In this document: positions 34,005 to 41,947 of the stretch, piece by piece
How positions within the stretch are numbered: the first letter of the stretch is position 1
Layout: the number at the start of each line of letters is the position of its first letter
NCBI GenBank assembly: GCA_944380605.1
Contig: CALWIA010000032.1
Location: forward strand, 55,890-119,889
Reading direction: 5' to 3'
Length of the DNA stretch: 64,000 bases
From: an uncultured Lachnospiraceae bacterium
GTDB taxonomy: Bacteria > Bacillota > Clostridia > Lachnospirales > Lachnospiraceae
Notes under the pieces: generated by a model
The model's input: only the letters and a program-made list of their open reading frames with translations
Databases searched by the model: none
Told to the model about the DNA's origin: nothing
Translations under genes and position numbers: made by a program

Positions 34005-35429
34005 TTAAAACCGAAAATATAGAAATGGGTTGTATCCCGCGTCCACCAGGTCCGCCGTGCACAAAACCAGCAGCACCGCGATGCCTGCCGCCGGCAGCAG
34101 TCCCGCCAGGCGGGGCGCCTGTGCTTCGGCCCGCCGGCAGATCCGCCGCCAGAGCGCCGCCGGAAGCGGCGTACAGCCAAACAGGCAGACCGCAAGCAGC
34201 ACCAGGCTGTCCCGGATCAGATACAGAGTTCTGGCGCTGCCAAAGGCCAGCCCTTCCATGCCGAACATCTGGCGAAAGTAGAGCAGGCCGTCGGCCAGGC
34301 TGTCATGGGCAAACAGCACCCAGCCGCCAAACACCAGCAGCTGGGCCGCCGAAACCGCCGCCCACCGGGGCCAGGTCTGGAGATATTTTCCCCAGACGCA
34401 TTTTTCTCCCAGCAGCAGCAGGCCGAAATACAGGCCCCACAGCAGGAAGTTCCATCCGGCCCCGTGCCAGATGCCCGTCAGAATCCACACCGTCAGGATG
34501 CTGACCACCTGGCGCGCCGGCCCCTTCCGGCTGCCTCCCAGGGGAATGTAGACATATTCTTTAAACCAGGTGCCCAGGCTGATGTGCCACCGCCGCCAGA
34601 ATTCCGTAATGCTGCGGGCCGTATAGGGGTAGCGGAAGTTTTCCGGAAAGTGGAAGCCGAACATCCGCCCCAGCCCCACCGCCATGTCGGAATAGCCGGA
34701 AAAGTCAAAGTAGATCTGCATGCCGTAGGCCAGAAGCCCCAGCCAGACCATCGCCACGGTGCGGTCCGCCGCCCCCATGCCGCAGACCTCTTCCCACACC
34801 GCTCCGGCGGCGTTGGCCAGCAGCACCTTTTTGCCCAGCCCCACCGCGAACCGGCCGGCGCCCAGGGCAAATTCCTCTGGATTTTCCCGCCGGCTGCCCA
34901 GTTCCGCGGCAATATCCTGGTAGCGCACGATGGGGCCGGCAATCAGTTGGGGAAACATGGAGACGTAGGCGCCGAAATCCACCAGATTTTTCTGGGCTTT
35001 GGCATCGCCCCGGTATACGTCAATGGTATAGGACATGGTCTGAAAGGTGTAAAACGAGATGCCGATAGGCAGCGCCAGTTCCGGAACGGGAATCGACGTC
35101 CCCAGCCAGCCGTTCAGGGTCTCCGTCAGGAATCCGCTGTATTTGAAAAAGCCCAGCAGGCTTAGATTGATCACCGCCGAGGAGGCCACCGCCAGCCGGG
35201 CCTTATTTCGTTCTCCCCGCTGCTGCATCCGGCTGATCGCCAGGCCGTGGGTGTAGTCCACCAGGGAAGAAAACAGCATCAGGCTGATGTAGACCGGCTC
35301 TCCCCAGCCGTAAAAAAGCAGGCTCCCAAGAAACAGGACCCCGTTTCGGAGCCGTCTGGGAGCCGCATAATACAAAATCAGCATCACCGGAAGATACCGG
35401 AACAAAAACAGAAGACTGCTGAAAACCAT
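34005..35429 (-). CDS. MBOAT O-acyltransferase (AlgI/DltB-like)
   Basis: A 474-residue membrane protein with about ten helices. The MBOAT His lies in LTGIWHGAGWNFLLWG, and an upstream amphipathic stretch SITEFWRRWHISLGTWFKEY is typical of AlgI. It transfers acyl groups for export and attachment to cell-envelope polysaccharide with the DHHW partner. A DUF4358 lipoprotein is encoded 12 bp upstream; this three-gene order recurs in Lachnospiraceae in my experience. Confidence 0.92.
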   Translation of the reverse strand: MVFSSLLFLFRYLPVMLILYYAAPRRLRNGVLFLGSLLFYGWGEPVYISLMLFSSLVDYTHGLAISRMQQRGERNKARLAVASSAVINLSLLGFFKYSGFLTETLNGWLGTSIPVPELALPIGISFYTFQTMSYTIDVYRGDAKAQKNLVDFGAYVSMFPQLIAGPIVRYQDIAAELGSRRENPEEFALGAGRFAVGLGKKVLLANAAGAVWEEVCGMGAADRTVAMVWLGLLAYGMQIYFDFSGYSDMAVGLGRMFGFHFPENFRYPYTARSITEFWRRWHISLGTWFKEYVYIPLGGSRKGPARQVVSILTVWILTGIWHGAGWNFLLWGLYFGLLLLGEKCVWGKYLQTWPRWAAVSAAQLLVFGGWVLFAHDSLADGLLYFRQMFGMEGLAFGSARTLYLIRDSLVLLAVCLFGCTPLPAALWRRICRRAEAQAPRLAGLLPAAGIAVLLVLCTADLVDAGYNPFLYFRF

Positions 35430-35441
35430 AGGTCTGCTCTC

Positions 35442-35996
35442 CTATGAGAAGAAGCTGTCGATCACATCCACGGCGATCTGGTTCTGCTCCCGCGCGGACT
35501 CCAGCGCCGCTTCCTCTCCTTCCATCTCCGCTTCCGCCGACGGGGTGCCCAGCATCACGAAAAATACGTAATTGCCGTGGCGCACCACCTGAGACGCCTC
35601 GATCTTGGGCAGGTTCATGGGATACTGGGCCGCCTGGGTCAGCTGCGCTTCCCGGTAATCCGCAAAGGCCTGTTCCACCGCGTCCGCCTGTCCCTCCTTT
35701 GCCTCCACCGCCGCGAAGGTGTCCACATGGACGCTGATCATGGGGCCTTCCGCCACATAGGTCTCATACATATCCTCCGTAATGCCGAACAGCGCGGCAA
35801 AGGTCTCCGCGTCGTAGGGAGCGCTGGGAATATAGGATTCGCCGTAAGCGTCCTGCACCGCCTGCCGGATCTCTTCCAGATCCGCCGTCACCGCCTCCGT
35901 CTGCTCCGCAGCCGGTTTCTGCTCCTTTCCGGCTCCGCAGCCGGTCATTCCAAGGGACAGCACCAGGGCTGCCGCCATTCCAATCCAACGTTTCAT
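35442..35996 (-). CDS. DUF4358 lipoprotein
   Basis: A 184-residue lipoprotein (signal helix then GMTGC, lipid on Cys about 20). The mature part begins with a Lys/Glu/Ala linker and then a ~150-residue domain resembling DUF4358: AYGESYIPSAPYDAETFAALFGI and later RHGNYVFFVMLG. It is the first gene of the surface O-acylation operon. Function unknown; possibly a scaffold or polymer-binding partner of the acyltransferases. Confidence 0.78.
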   Translation of the reverse strand: MKRWIGMAAALVLSLGMTGCGAGKEQKPAAEQTEAVTADLEEIRQAVQDAYGESYIPSAPYDAETFAALFGITEDMYETYVAEGPMISVHVDTFAAVEAKEGQADAVEQAFADYREAQLTQAAQYPMNLPKIEASQVVRHGNYVFFVMLGTPSAEAEMEGEEAALESAREQNQIAVDVIDSFFS

Positions 35997-36020
35997 AAAC
36001 AGAATTCTCCTTAAAATGCT

Positions 36021-36049
36021 TTACTTTTTCGAACAGGCTATATTATAAT
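36021..36049 (+). promoter_or_regulatory. Promoter of DAHP synthase, sharing -10 with the opposite promoter
   Basis: TTACTT (36021-36026), 17-base spacer, TATAAT (36044-36049). Its -10 overlaps the -10 of the minus-strand promoter of the DUF4358 operon, so both cannot be occupied at once. Confidence 0.7.
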
Positions 36050-36070
36050 GGACAGGTGCTTCACAGTCAA
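36042..36070 (-). promoter_or_regulatory. Promoter of the DUF4358-MBOAT-DHHW operon
   Basis: Minus strand TTGACT (36070-36065), 17-base spacer, TATAAT (36047-36042), about 46 bases ahead of the lipoprotein start. It overlaps the DAHP synthase promoter at the -10. Confidence 0.7.
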
Positions 36071-36118
36071 ATTACATTTCGCTTACAGAAATCTGAACAT
36101 ACACAGGGGGAAACCGCT

Positions 36119-37150
36119 ATGGGACTTGAATTTGTCAATAAACTGCCCAGTCCGCAGGAGATCCGGGAACAGTTCCCGCTTCCCGCCGGTCTGGACCGGG
36201 TCAAGGAGGAACGGGACGCCCAGATCCGGGACGTGCTCACCGGAAAGGACAGCCGGTTTCTGGTGATCATCGGCCCCTGCTCCGCCGACAACGAACACGC
36301 CGTGCTGGACTATGTCACCCGTCTGGCCGCCGTCCAGGAAAAGGTAAAGGAGCGGCTGATCCTGATCCCCAGAGTCTACACCAACAAGCCCCGGACCACC
36401 GGCGAAGGCTACAAGGGCCTGCTGCACCAGCCGGATCCGGAGAAAAAGCCCAACATGTACGAGGGGCTGATCGCCATCCGCAGCATGCACATGCACGTGG
36501 TGCAGGAGACCGGCATGACCACTGCCGACGAGATGCTGTATCCGGAAAACCTGCCGTATCTGGACGATCTGATGTCCTACATCGCCGTAGGCGCCCGGTC
36601 GGTGGAAAACCAGCAGCACCGCCTGGTGGCCAGCGGCTGCGACGTAGCCGTGGGTATGAAAAATCCCACCAGCGGCGACCTTTCCGTCATGCTCAACTCC
36701 GTTGTGGCGGCCCAGGGAGGCCACGAGTTCATCTTCCGGGCCAACGAAGTGCGCACGCCGGGCAATCCCCTGGCCCACACCATTCTGCGGGGCGCCGTCA
36801 ACAAGCACGGCCAGAACATCCCCAACTACCACTACGAGGACCTGATTCTGCTGCACCAGCTGTACAGCCAGCGGAATCTGAAGAACCCCGCCTGCATCGT
36901 GGACGCCAACCATTCCAACTCCGGCAAGATGCACCAGGAACAGATCCGCATCGTCAAAGAAGTGCTTCACAGCCGCCGCCATTCTTCCGAGATCCGGGAA
37001 CTGGTCAAGGGCGTCATGATCGAAAGCTATATCGAACCCGGCAGCCAGAAAGTAGGCGAACACTGCTACGGCAAATCCATTACCGACCCCTGCCTGGGCT
37101 GGGACGATTCCCAATGGCTTCTGTACGAAATCGCCGAAGGTCTGCAGTAA
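36119..37150 (+). CDS. aroF: 3-deoxy-7-phosphoheptulonate (DAHP) synthase, class I AroFGH type
   Basis: A 343-residue enzyme condensing phosphoenolpyruvate and erythrose 4-phosphate, the entry to aromatic amino acid synthesis. Family signatures: IIGPCSADNEHAVLDY, RVYTNKPRTTGEGYKGL, the metal site Cys in GPCS, and the late CIVDANHSNSGK. Start ATG 36119 follows AGGGGG; a further-upstream start lies at the transcription start. Length is normal for the feedback-regulated E. coli-type family. Monocistronic, with its terminator formed partly by its last codons. Confidence 0.95.
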   Translation: MGLEFVNKLPSPQEIREQFPLPAGLDRVKEERDAQIRDVLTGKDSRFLVIIGPCSADNEHAVLDYVTRLAAVQEKVKERLILIPRVYTNKPRTTGEGYKGLLHQPDPEKKPNMYEGLIAIRSMHMHVVQETGMTTADEMLYPENLPYLDDLMSYIAVGARSVENQQHRLVASGCDVAVGMKNPTSGDLSVMLNSVVAAQGGHEFIFRANEVRTPGNPLAHTILRGAVNKHGQNIPNYHYEDLILLHQLYSQRNLKNPACIVDANHSNSGKMHQEQIRIVKEVLHSRRHSSEIRELVKGVMIESYIEPGSQKVGEHCYGKSITDPCLGWDDSQWLLYEIAEGLQ

Positions 37151-37174
37151 AACTGCGGCCTTCGGCCTTTTTTT
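37133..37174 (+). terminator. Terminator overlapping the DAHP synthase stop codon
   Basis: GCCGAAGG (37133-37140) pairs with CCTTCGGC (37159-37166), continued inward by CTGCAG/CTGCGG, and is followed by a T run. The stop codon TAA lies in the loop, so translating ribosomes would disturb the hairpin. Confidence 0.8.
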
Positions 37175-37258
37175 CTTTTCCATCCGCCGGATTTTTTGCA
37201 GATTCCTGAACTTTTCTCTTGTTTTTATAAGTTTTCTTTCAATTTCATAACATTTTTC

Positions 37259-37287
37259 TTGTGTTTCTACTTTTTGGGTGATAGAAT
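37259..37287 (+). promoter_or_regulatory. Promoter of the HPr-like gene
   Basis: TTGTGT (37259-37264), 17-base spacer, TAGAAT (37282-37287) within an AT-rich stretch 64 bases ahead of the start codon. Confidence 0.55.
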
Positions 37288-37350
37288 GAAATTGTAGTAA
37301 AGTACAGTTACAGTGGATATTCGTATCCAGGAGTGAGGAGGCGGGGATTT

Positions 37351-37596
37351 ATGTTGCGGAAGGAACTGAACATTCGGCAGAGATACCATCCCATTCCCAT
37401 CGCAGTACTCATCAGCACCGCAAATTCCTGCGACTGCGACATCTACGTTGAGTACGGCAAGTCCAGAGTCAATGTCAAGGACTACGACGCGATGAAACGG
37501 GGATTCAACACCCAGAATCCCAACGTATGGTTTTACTTCAACGGCTGTGACGAAATCCAGGCGGAGCAGCGTATTGAAAATCTGTTTGCTCCGTAA
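37351..37596 (+). CDS. Diverged HPr-like protein
   Basis: An 81-residue protein whose pattern follows HPr (the sugar-phosphotransferase carrier): RYHPIPIAVLISTANS aligns with the GLHARPA active-site region, and CDCDIYVEYGKSRVNVKDY with the next strand and helix. The catalytic His is kept, but the following Arg is Ile, and the regulatory Ser46 segment is replaced (DYDAMKRG). It may still accept phosphate or may only bind partners. AGGAGG precedes ATG 37351; it has its own promoter and terminator. No other PTS gene is in the window. Confidence 0.65.
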   Translation: MLRKELNIRQRYHPIPIAVLISTANSCDCDIYVEYGKSRVNVKDYDAMKRGFNTQNPNVWFYFNGCDEIQAEQRIENLFAP

Positions 37597-37651
37597 GAAA
37601 ACTTACGAAAGGAAACCTAAGGTATGGAACCCACAAACCGAGACAAAAAAT

Positions 37652-37698
37652 AACGGGCGGAAGATGCGCATACATTCTTCCGTCCGTTGTTTTTTTCT
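37652..37698. terminator. Bidirectional terminator, HPr-like gene / uppP
   Basis: AACGGGCGGAAGA pairs with TCTTCCGTCCGTT around a ~12-base loop, with T runs on both strands. It ends the HPr-like transcript (plus) and the uppP operon (minus). Confidence 0.85.
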
Positions 37699-37709
37699 GA
37701 AACATTCCG

Positions 37710-38582
37710 TCAGGCGGCAAAGGCCGTCACGGCAAAATACAGAAGCACCACCGCGCCCAGGACGATGCGGTAATAGCCGAACATTTTGAAGTCGTTCCGC
37801 CGGATATAGCTCATCAGAAACTTGATGGAATATACGGAAACCAGAAACGCCACCGCCATGCCGAACAGCAGGATAAACACTTCCCATCCGGAAAAGCCCA
37901 GGCCGAATTTCACAATTTTCAGCAGGCTGGCGCCGAACATCACCGGAATTCCCAGAAAGAAGGAAAATTCCGCCGCCGCGCTGCGGGAACAGCCCAGAAT
38001 CATGGCCCCCAGAATCGTCGCGCCGGACCGGGAGGTGCCGGGCACCAGGGCCAGTACCTGGAACAGGCCGATCAGAAGGGCCAGCTGGTAGCTGATCTGC
38101 CCGGTCCGCTCCACCGCCGGCCGCTTGCCGTAGTTGATGTTTTCCACCGCGATAAACAGGACGCCGTACAGAATCAGCATCGCCGACACCACATATGCGT
38201 TCATCAGGTGGGCCTCCATCCAGTCGTCGATCAGCAGGCCGATCACCGCCGCCGGCACGCAGGCTACCACCACCTTGCTCCAGAGAATCACCACCGGCAC
38301 CTTCAGCGCCACATCGCCCCGGATCTGCAAAAGCCGGCCGCCGGCTTCCCTGCCCCGCAGCCGCATAAAGGGGTTCAGACGCTGAAAATACAGCACCACC
38401 ACCGCCAGGATGGCCCCCAGCTGGATCACCACCATAAACACGTTTTTGAATTCATTGGACACCGCCAGAGGAATCAGTTCATCCAACAGGATCATATGGC
38501 CGGTGCTGCTGATAGGCAGCCATTCCGTAAATCCTTCCACAATGCCGAATACCAGCACCTTCAATACTTCTACAATACCCAT
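37710..38582 (-). CDS. uppP: Undecaprenyl-diphosphate phosphatase UppP (BacA)
   Basis: A 290-residue membrane enzyme recycling undecaprenyl diphosphate for cell-wall synthesis; it also gives bacitracin tolerance. Signatures: EGFTEWLPISSTGHMIL near the N-terminus (catalytic Glu and His) and PGTSRSGATI with the catalytic Arg. About eight membrane helices. Last gene of hisH-hisF-ung-uppP, 15 bp behind ung. Confidence 0.95.
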   Translation of the reverse strand: MGIVEVLKVLVFGIVEGFTEWLPISSTGHMILLDELIPLAVSNEFKNVFMVVIQLGAILAVVVLYFQRLNPFMRLRGREAGGRLLQIRGDVALKVPVVILWSKVVVACVPAAVIGLLIDDWMEAHLMNAYVVSAMLILYGVLFIAVENINYGKRPAVERTGQISYQLALLIGLFQVLALVPGTSRSGATILGAMILGCSRSAAAEFSFFLGIPVMFGASLLKIVKFGLGFSGWEVFILLFGMAVAFLVSVYSIKFLMSYIRRNDFKMFGYYRIVLGAVVLLYFAVTAFAA

Positions 38583-38597
38583 ATCTGTCTCTCCTTG

Positions 38598-39275
38598 CTA
38601 TCGTCTGTTTTCAATCTGCCAGTCAATGGGGGTCTCTCCCCGGCTTTCCAGAAACGCGTTGGCCTGGCTGAAATGCCGGCACCCCAAAAATCCCCGGTAC
38701 GCCGAAAGGGGGCTGGGATGGGGCGCCTTCAGAATCAGATGCTTCGGGTTGGTCAGCATCGGAATCTTGCTCTGCGCCGGCCGGCCCCATAACATATATA
38801 CGATGGGACGGTCCTGGCCATTCACCGCAGAAAGAATGGCGTCGGTAAACTGCTCCCACCCATGATTCTGGTGGGAATTGGCCTGATGGGCCCGCACCGT
38901 CAGCACCGTGTTCAGCATCAGCACCCCCTGCCGGGCCCATTTTTCCAGGTACCCGTTGTCGGGGATGTAGCATCCCAGGTCGTCGTGCAGTTCCTGATAG
39001 ATGTTCTGAAGAGACGGCGGAATCTCCTGATCCGGCAGCACGGAAAAGGACAGGCCGTGGGCCTGGTGCTCGTTGTGATAGGGGTCCTGCCCCAGGATCA
39101 CCACCTTCACCGCTTTCAGCGGCGTCAGGTGCAGGGCGTTGAAAATGTCGTCCGCCGGCGGGTAAATCACCCGGGTACTGTATTCTTCTTTGACAAAATC
39201 ATACAGTTTTTTATAGTAGGGCTTCCGGAACTCGCCTCCTATGGCCGAAAGCCAGTCGTTTTGTATCGCTCCCAT
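38598..39275 (-). CDS. ung: Uracil-DNA glycosylase, family 1
   Basis: A 225-residue enzyme removing uracil from DNA. The catalytic water-activating motif GQDPYHNEHQAHGLSFSV and the DNA-intercalating loop HPSPLSAYRGF are both intact. Length is typical. Start ATG 39275 has GGAGA upstream. Lies between hisF and uppP in a housekeeping run. Confidence 0.96.
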   Translation of the reverse strand: MGAIQNDWLSAIGGEFRKPYYKKLYDFVKEEYSTRVIYPPADDIFNALHLTPLKAVKVVILGQDPYHNEHQAHGLSFSVLPDQEIPPSLQNIYQELHDDLGCYIPDNGYLEKWARQGVLMLNTVLTVRAHQANSHQNHGWEQFTDAILSAVNGQDRPIVYMLWGRPAQSKIPMLTNPKHLILKAPHPSPLSAYRGFLGCRHFSQANAFLESRGETPIDWQIENRR

Positions 39276-39304
39276 GGTTTTTGTCTCCTGTACGTGTTTG
39301 TTCT

Positions 39305-40069
39305 CTATGGGCGGCGCACCGGCACGCCCCGCTTGGCCAGATATTCCTTCAGGCAGCCGATTTCCAGTTCCTTATAGTGAAACAGAGAAGCCGCCAGAGC
39401 CGCGTCGGCCCCGCCCTCTGTCAGCACATCGTAAAAGTGGGATTCCGTACCGGCGCCTCCGGAAGCGATCACCGGCACCGACACCCGCTCCGACACCTGC
39501 CGGGTCAGTTCCATATCGTAACCGGCTTTGGTGCCGTCGCAGTCCATGCTGGTCAGGAGGATTTCTCCGGCGCCCAGCCGGTCCGCCCGGACCGCCCACT
39601 CCAGCGCGTCCAGCCAGGTATCCAGGCGGCCGCCGTGTTTGTACACATTCCATCCGGAACCATCCGGCCGCCGTCTGGCGTCAATGGCCGCCACCACGCA
39701 CTGCCGCCCGAATTTGTCCGCCGCCTCCGCGATCAGCTCCGGCCGGTCCAGCGCCGCGGAATTAACGGAGATCTTGTCCGCCCCCGCCCGCAGAAGCAGC
39801 CGGAAATCCTCCACGGTGCGGATGCCTCCGCCCACCGTAAAGGGAATAAACACCTGCTCCGCCGTCCGGCGCACCATATCCACCACCGTCTGCCGGTTGT
39901 CCGACGAGGCGGTGATGTCCAGAAACACCAGTTCATCCGCGCCCGCCCGGTCATAGGCCTTCGCGATTTCCACCGGATCGCCGGCGTCCCGCAGATTGAC
40001 AAAATTCACGCCCTTGACCACCCGTCCTTCGTGGACGTCCAGGCAGGGAATGATCCGTTTCGTAAGCAT
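39305..40069 (-). CDS. hisF: Imidazole glycerol phosphate synthase cyclase subunit HisF
   Basis: A 254-residue (beta-alpha)8 barrel that uses ammonia from HisH to form imidazole glycerol phosphate and AICAR. Catalytic Asp residues are in [14 protein letters not shown] (near 11) and [15 protein letters not shown] (near 130). AGGAGG precedes ATG 40069. Located 12 bp after hisH. Other histidine genes are not in the window, so the pathway is split. Confidence 0.96.
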   Translation of the reverse strand: MLTKRIIPCLDVHEGRVVKGVNFVNLRDAGDPVEIAKAYDRAGADELVFLDITASSDNRQTVVDMVRRTAEQVFIPFTVGGGIRTVEDFRLLLRAGADKISVNSAALDRPELIAEAADKFGRQCVVAAIDARRRPDGSGWNVYKHGGRLDTWLDALEWAVRADRLGAGEILLTSMDCDGTKAGYDMELTRQVSERVSVPVIASGGAGTESHFYDVLTEGGADAALAASLFHYKELEIGCLKEYLAKRGVPVRRP

Positions 40070-40081
40070 AGGCCGCCTCCT

Positions 40082-40696
40082 TTATGAAATCCGCAGGAAG
40101 TTGCGCAGAATCTGCAGTCCGGTTTCCGAACTCTTTTCCGGATGAAACTGACAGCCAAACAGGCAGTCCCGCTCCACCGCCGCGTGAATCCGCACGCCAT
40201 AATCGGTCCAGGCCGCCGCGTCTTCCTCCCGCTCCGCCTTCAGATAGTAGGAATGGACAAAATAGACGAAGCTGCCTTCCGGCACGCCCTGAAACAGGCG
40301 GCTGTCCCGCCGGATGCCCAGATCGTTCCACCCCATGTGGGGGATCTTTAACCCCGGCGCCGGCGGAATCTTCCGGATCTTTCCCGGCAGCAGGCCCAGT
40401 CCCGGCACGCCGGGGCTTTCCTCGCTTTCCTCAAACAGCAGCTGCATCCCCAGGCAGATCCCCAGAAGGGGAATCTCCAGCGCCGCCGCCTGCCGGATCA
40501 CCTCGTCCAGCCCGTACTGCCGCAGCCGGTTCATGGCGTCTCCGAAAGCGCCTACCCCCGGCAGCACAATCCGGTCCGCAGACAGAATCGCCTCCGGGTC
40601 CCGGGTAATCACCGGCTGCCCTCCCAGAAACGTCAGCGCTTTTTCCACACTCATCAAATTCCCCGCGTCGTAGTCAATGACCGCCGTCATCGCCAT
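40082..40696 (-). CDS. hisH: Imidazole glycerol phosphate synthase glutaminase subunit HisH
   Basis: A 204-residue class I glutamine amidotransferase. Triad: nucleophile Cys in LLGICLGMQLLFEES, and His/Glu in FGCQFHPEKSS. It supplies ammonia to HisF. Start ATG 40696 is eight bases after AGGAGG; a second Met two codons later is less well placed. First gene of the run to uppP. Confidence 0.96.
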   Translation of the reverse strand: MAMTAVIDYDAGNLMSVEKALTFLGGQPVITRDPEAILSADRIVLPGVGAFGDAMNRLRQYGLDEVIRQAAALEIPLLGICLGMQLLFEESEESPGVPGLGLLPGKIRKIPPAPGLKIPHMGWNDLGIRRDSRLFQGVPEGSFVYFVHSYYLKAEREEDAAAWTDYGVRIHAAVERDCLFGCQFHPEKSSETGLQILRNFLRIS

Positions 40697-40738
40697 CGGC
40701 TCCGCCTCCTTTCGTCTCTGCCGCCCTCTTCCAGGCGT

Positions 40739-41371
40739 TTACCGCTGTGTCCCGGAATCCGCTTCCATCTCCCGGATCAGCCACTCCACAGAATTTTCAT
40801 GGACGGAAACCGCCCGTTCCGCCAGTCCTTCCGCCAGCTGGGCAAAGGACTGGTTGACCCGGTAAAACCGGACCTTCTGGTTGCAGGCCGCCGTCCGCTC
40901 AAAGGGCCAGCGGATCACCGTGGGCCGCTGGAACCCTTCTCCCAGCTCCAGGATCAGCAGTTCCCGGTTCAGGGTTCCCGCCAGCCACCGGGTGTAGTTC
41001 TGCCACTGGGGCAGGTAGCCTTCTTCTATGTAGGTTTCCGCATCCACCGTATTGCCGGTCAGCGGCGCGCCGCAGTGGGGGCAGATGTCGTCGGGAATCT
41101 CCCCCGGTTCCCAGATGTCCTTGGTGCAGGCCCGGGAACACTGCCGCCAGGTCTCGTTGCCGCAGGGCGCCGTAATCCGGCCGGCGTCCAGCCGGGTCTG
41201 AAAAATCACCGCATCCGTATTGGTCGTAACAATAAAATAATCTTTTCCATCCAGCAGCGCCGCCAGGGCCTCATAGCCTTCCATAATCCGCGGGCCGCCG
41301 CCTTTCCACTCCGCGCCCAGGCCCACCAGTATCTTCTGGGCCTGCCGCGCCTGCTGCCGCAGCGTTTCCAT
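40739..41371 (-). CDS. Atypical Sir2-like NAD-dependent deacetylase
   Basis: A 210-residue sirtuin-like protein. Visible elements are ILVGLGAEWKGG (like the GAG-AS NAD-binding start but lacking the usual SGIPDFR), YFIVTTNTDAVIF (TxNxD) and zinc Cys pairs CSRAC and CPHC. LLILELGEGF and a late MVN-like YRVNQS follow. The classic HG catalytic His is not evident (APCGNE stands near its place), so activity may differ, for example lipoamidase, ADP-ribosylation or NAD binding only. Start 41371 is chosen because 41413 lies in the -10 element and AGAGGA precedes 41371. Confidence 0.65.
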   Translation of the reverse strand: METLRQQARQAQKILVGLGAEWKGGGPRIMEGYEALAALLDGKDYFIVTTNTDAVIFQTRLDAGRITAPCGNETWRQCSRACTKDIWEPGEIPDDICPHCGAPLTGNTVDAETYIEEGYLPQWQNYTRWLAGTLNRELLILELGEGFQRPTVIRWPFERTAACNQKVRFYRVNQSFAQLAEGLAERAVSVHENSVEWLIREMEADSGTQR

Positions 41372-41411
41372 ATCATTCCTCTTTTCTGTGGTTTCTGTCA
41401 TGTCTTCTATC

Positions 41412-41440
41412 ATTATAGGGTTGAAACCTGGATTTTACAA
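41412..41440 (-). promoter_or_regulatory. Promoter of the sirtuin-like gene
   Basis: Minus strand TTGTAA (41440-41435), 17-base spacer, TATAAT (41417-41412). It interlocks with the plus-strand promoter at 41421-41449. Confidence 0.7.
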
Positions 41441-41449
41441 TGGTAAAAT
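41421..41449 (+). promoter_or_regulatory. Promoter of the DUF4430/ECF-S genes
   Basis: TTGAAA (41421-41426), 17-base spacer, TAAAAT (41444-41449). It overlaps the sirtuin promoter, so polymerase binding is mutually exclusive. Confidence 0.65.
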
Positions 41450-41515
41450 AGAGAATCCGGAGAATCAAACCGGAATATGCGCTGCCGGAAGGCAGCCGGA
41501 AAGGATGAATCACCC

Positions 41516-41947
41516 ATGCAGACCTTTAAGAAAAACTGGAAAAAGAAAGCAGCGGCGCTGGCAGGCTTCTGCCTGGCAGTCCTGGCGCTGCTGTTTGTAT
41601 ACACGTCTCTCCGTCCCGGAACTTCCGCCGGCCGGAAACAGGTGACGGTGGAGGTGGTGTATTCCGACGGCTCTTCAGAAACCTACCGCGCTTCCACCGA
41701 CGCCCTGTATCTGGAACAGGCCATGGCCGATATGGATGGGCTTACGGTAGAGGGCAGCCGCACCGAGGCCTTCGGCCTGATGGTGCTGACGGTCAACGGC
41801 GTCACCGCCGATTATGAGATCGACGGCGCTTACTGGGCTATCTATCTGGAGGACCAGCCCTGCAGCTACGGCGTCAGCACCCAGCCGGTAGAGGACGGCC
41901 AGCATTACCGTCTGGTATACCAGCCGGCCGACGCCCCGGCGGCATGA
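41516..41947 (+). CDS. DUF4430 domain surface protein
   Basis: A 143-residue protein with an N-terminal membrane anchor (about 10-28) and an extracellular DUF4430 domain: VEVVYSDGSSETYRASTDALYLEQAMAD... ending GAYWAIYLEDQPCSYGV and GQHYRLVYQP. DUF4430 resembles the beta domain of transcobalamin and intrinsic factor, so ligand capture near an importer is plausible. It overlaps by 4 bp (ATGA) with an ECF S-component gene. Start ATG 41516 follows AAGGA. Confidence 0.75.
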   Translation: MQTFKKNWKKKAAALAGFCLAVLALLFVYTSLRPGTSAGRKQVTVEVVYSDGSSETYRASTDALYLEQAMADMDGLTVEGSRTEAFGLMVLTVNGVTADYEIDGAYWAIYLEDQPCSYGVSTQPVEDGQHYRLVYQPADAPAA

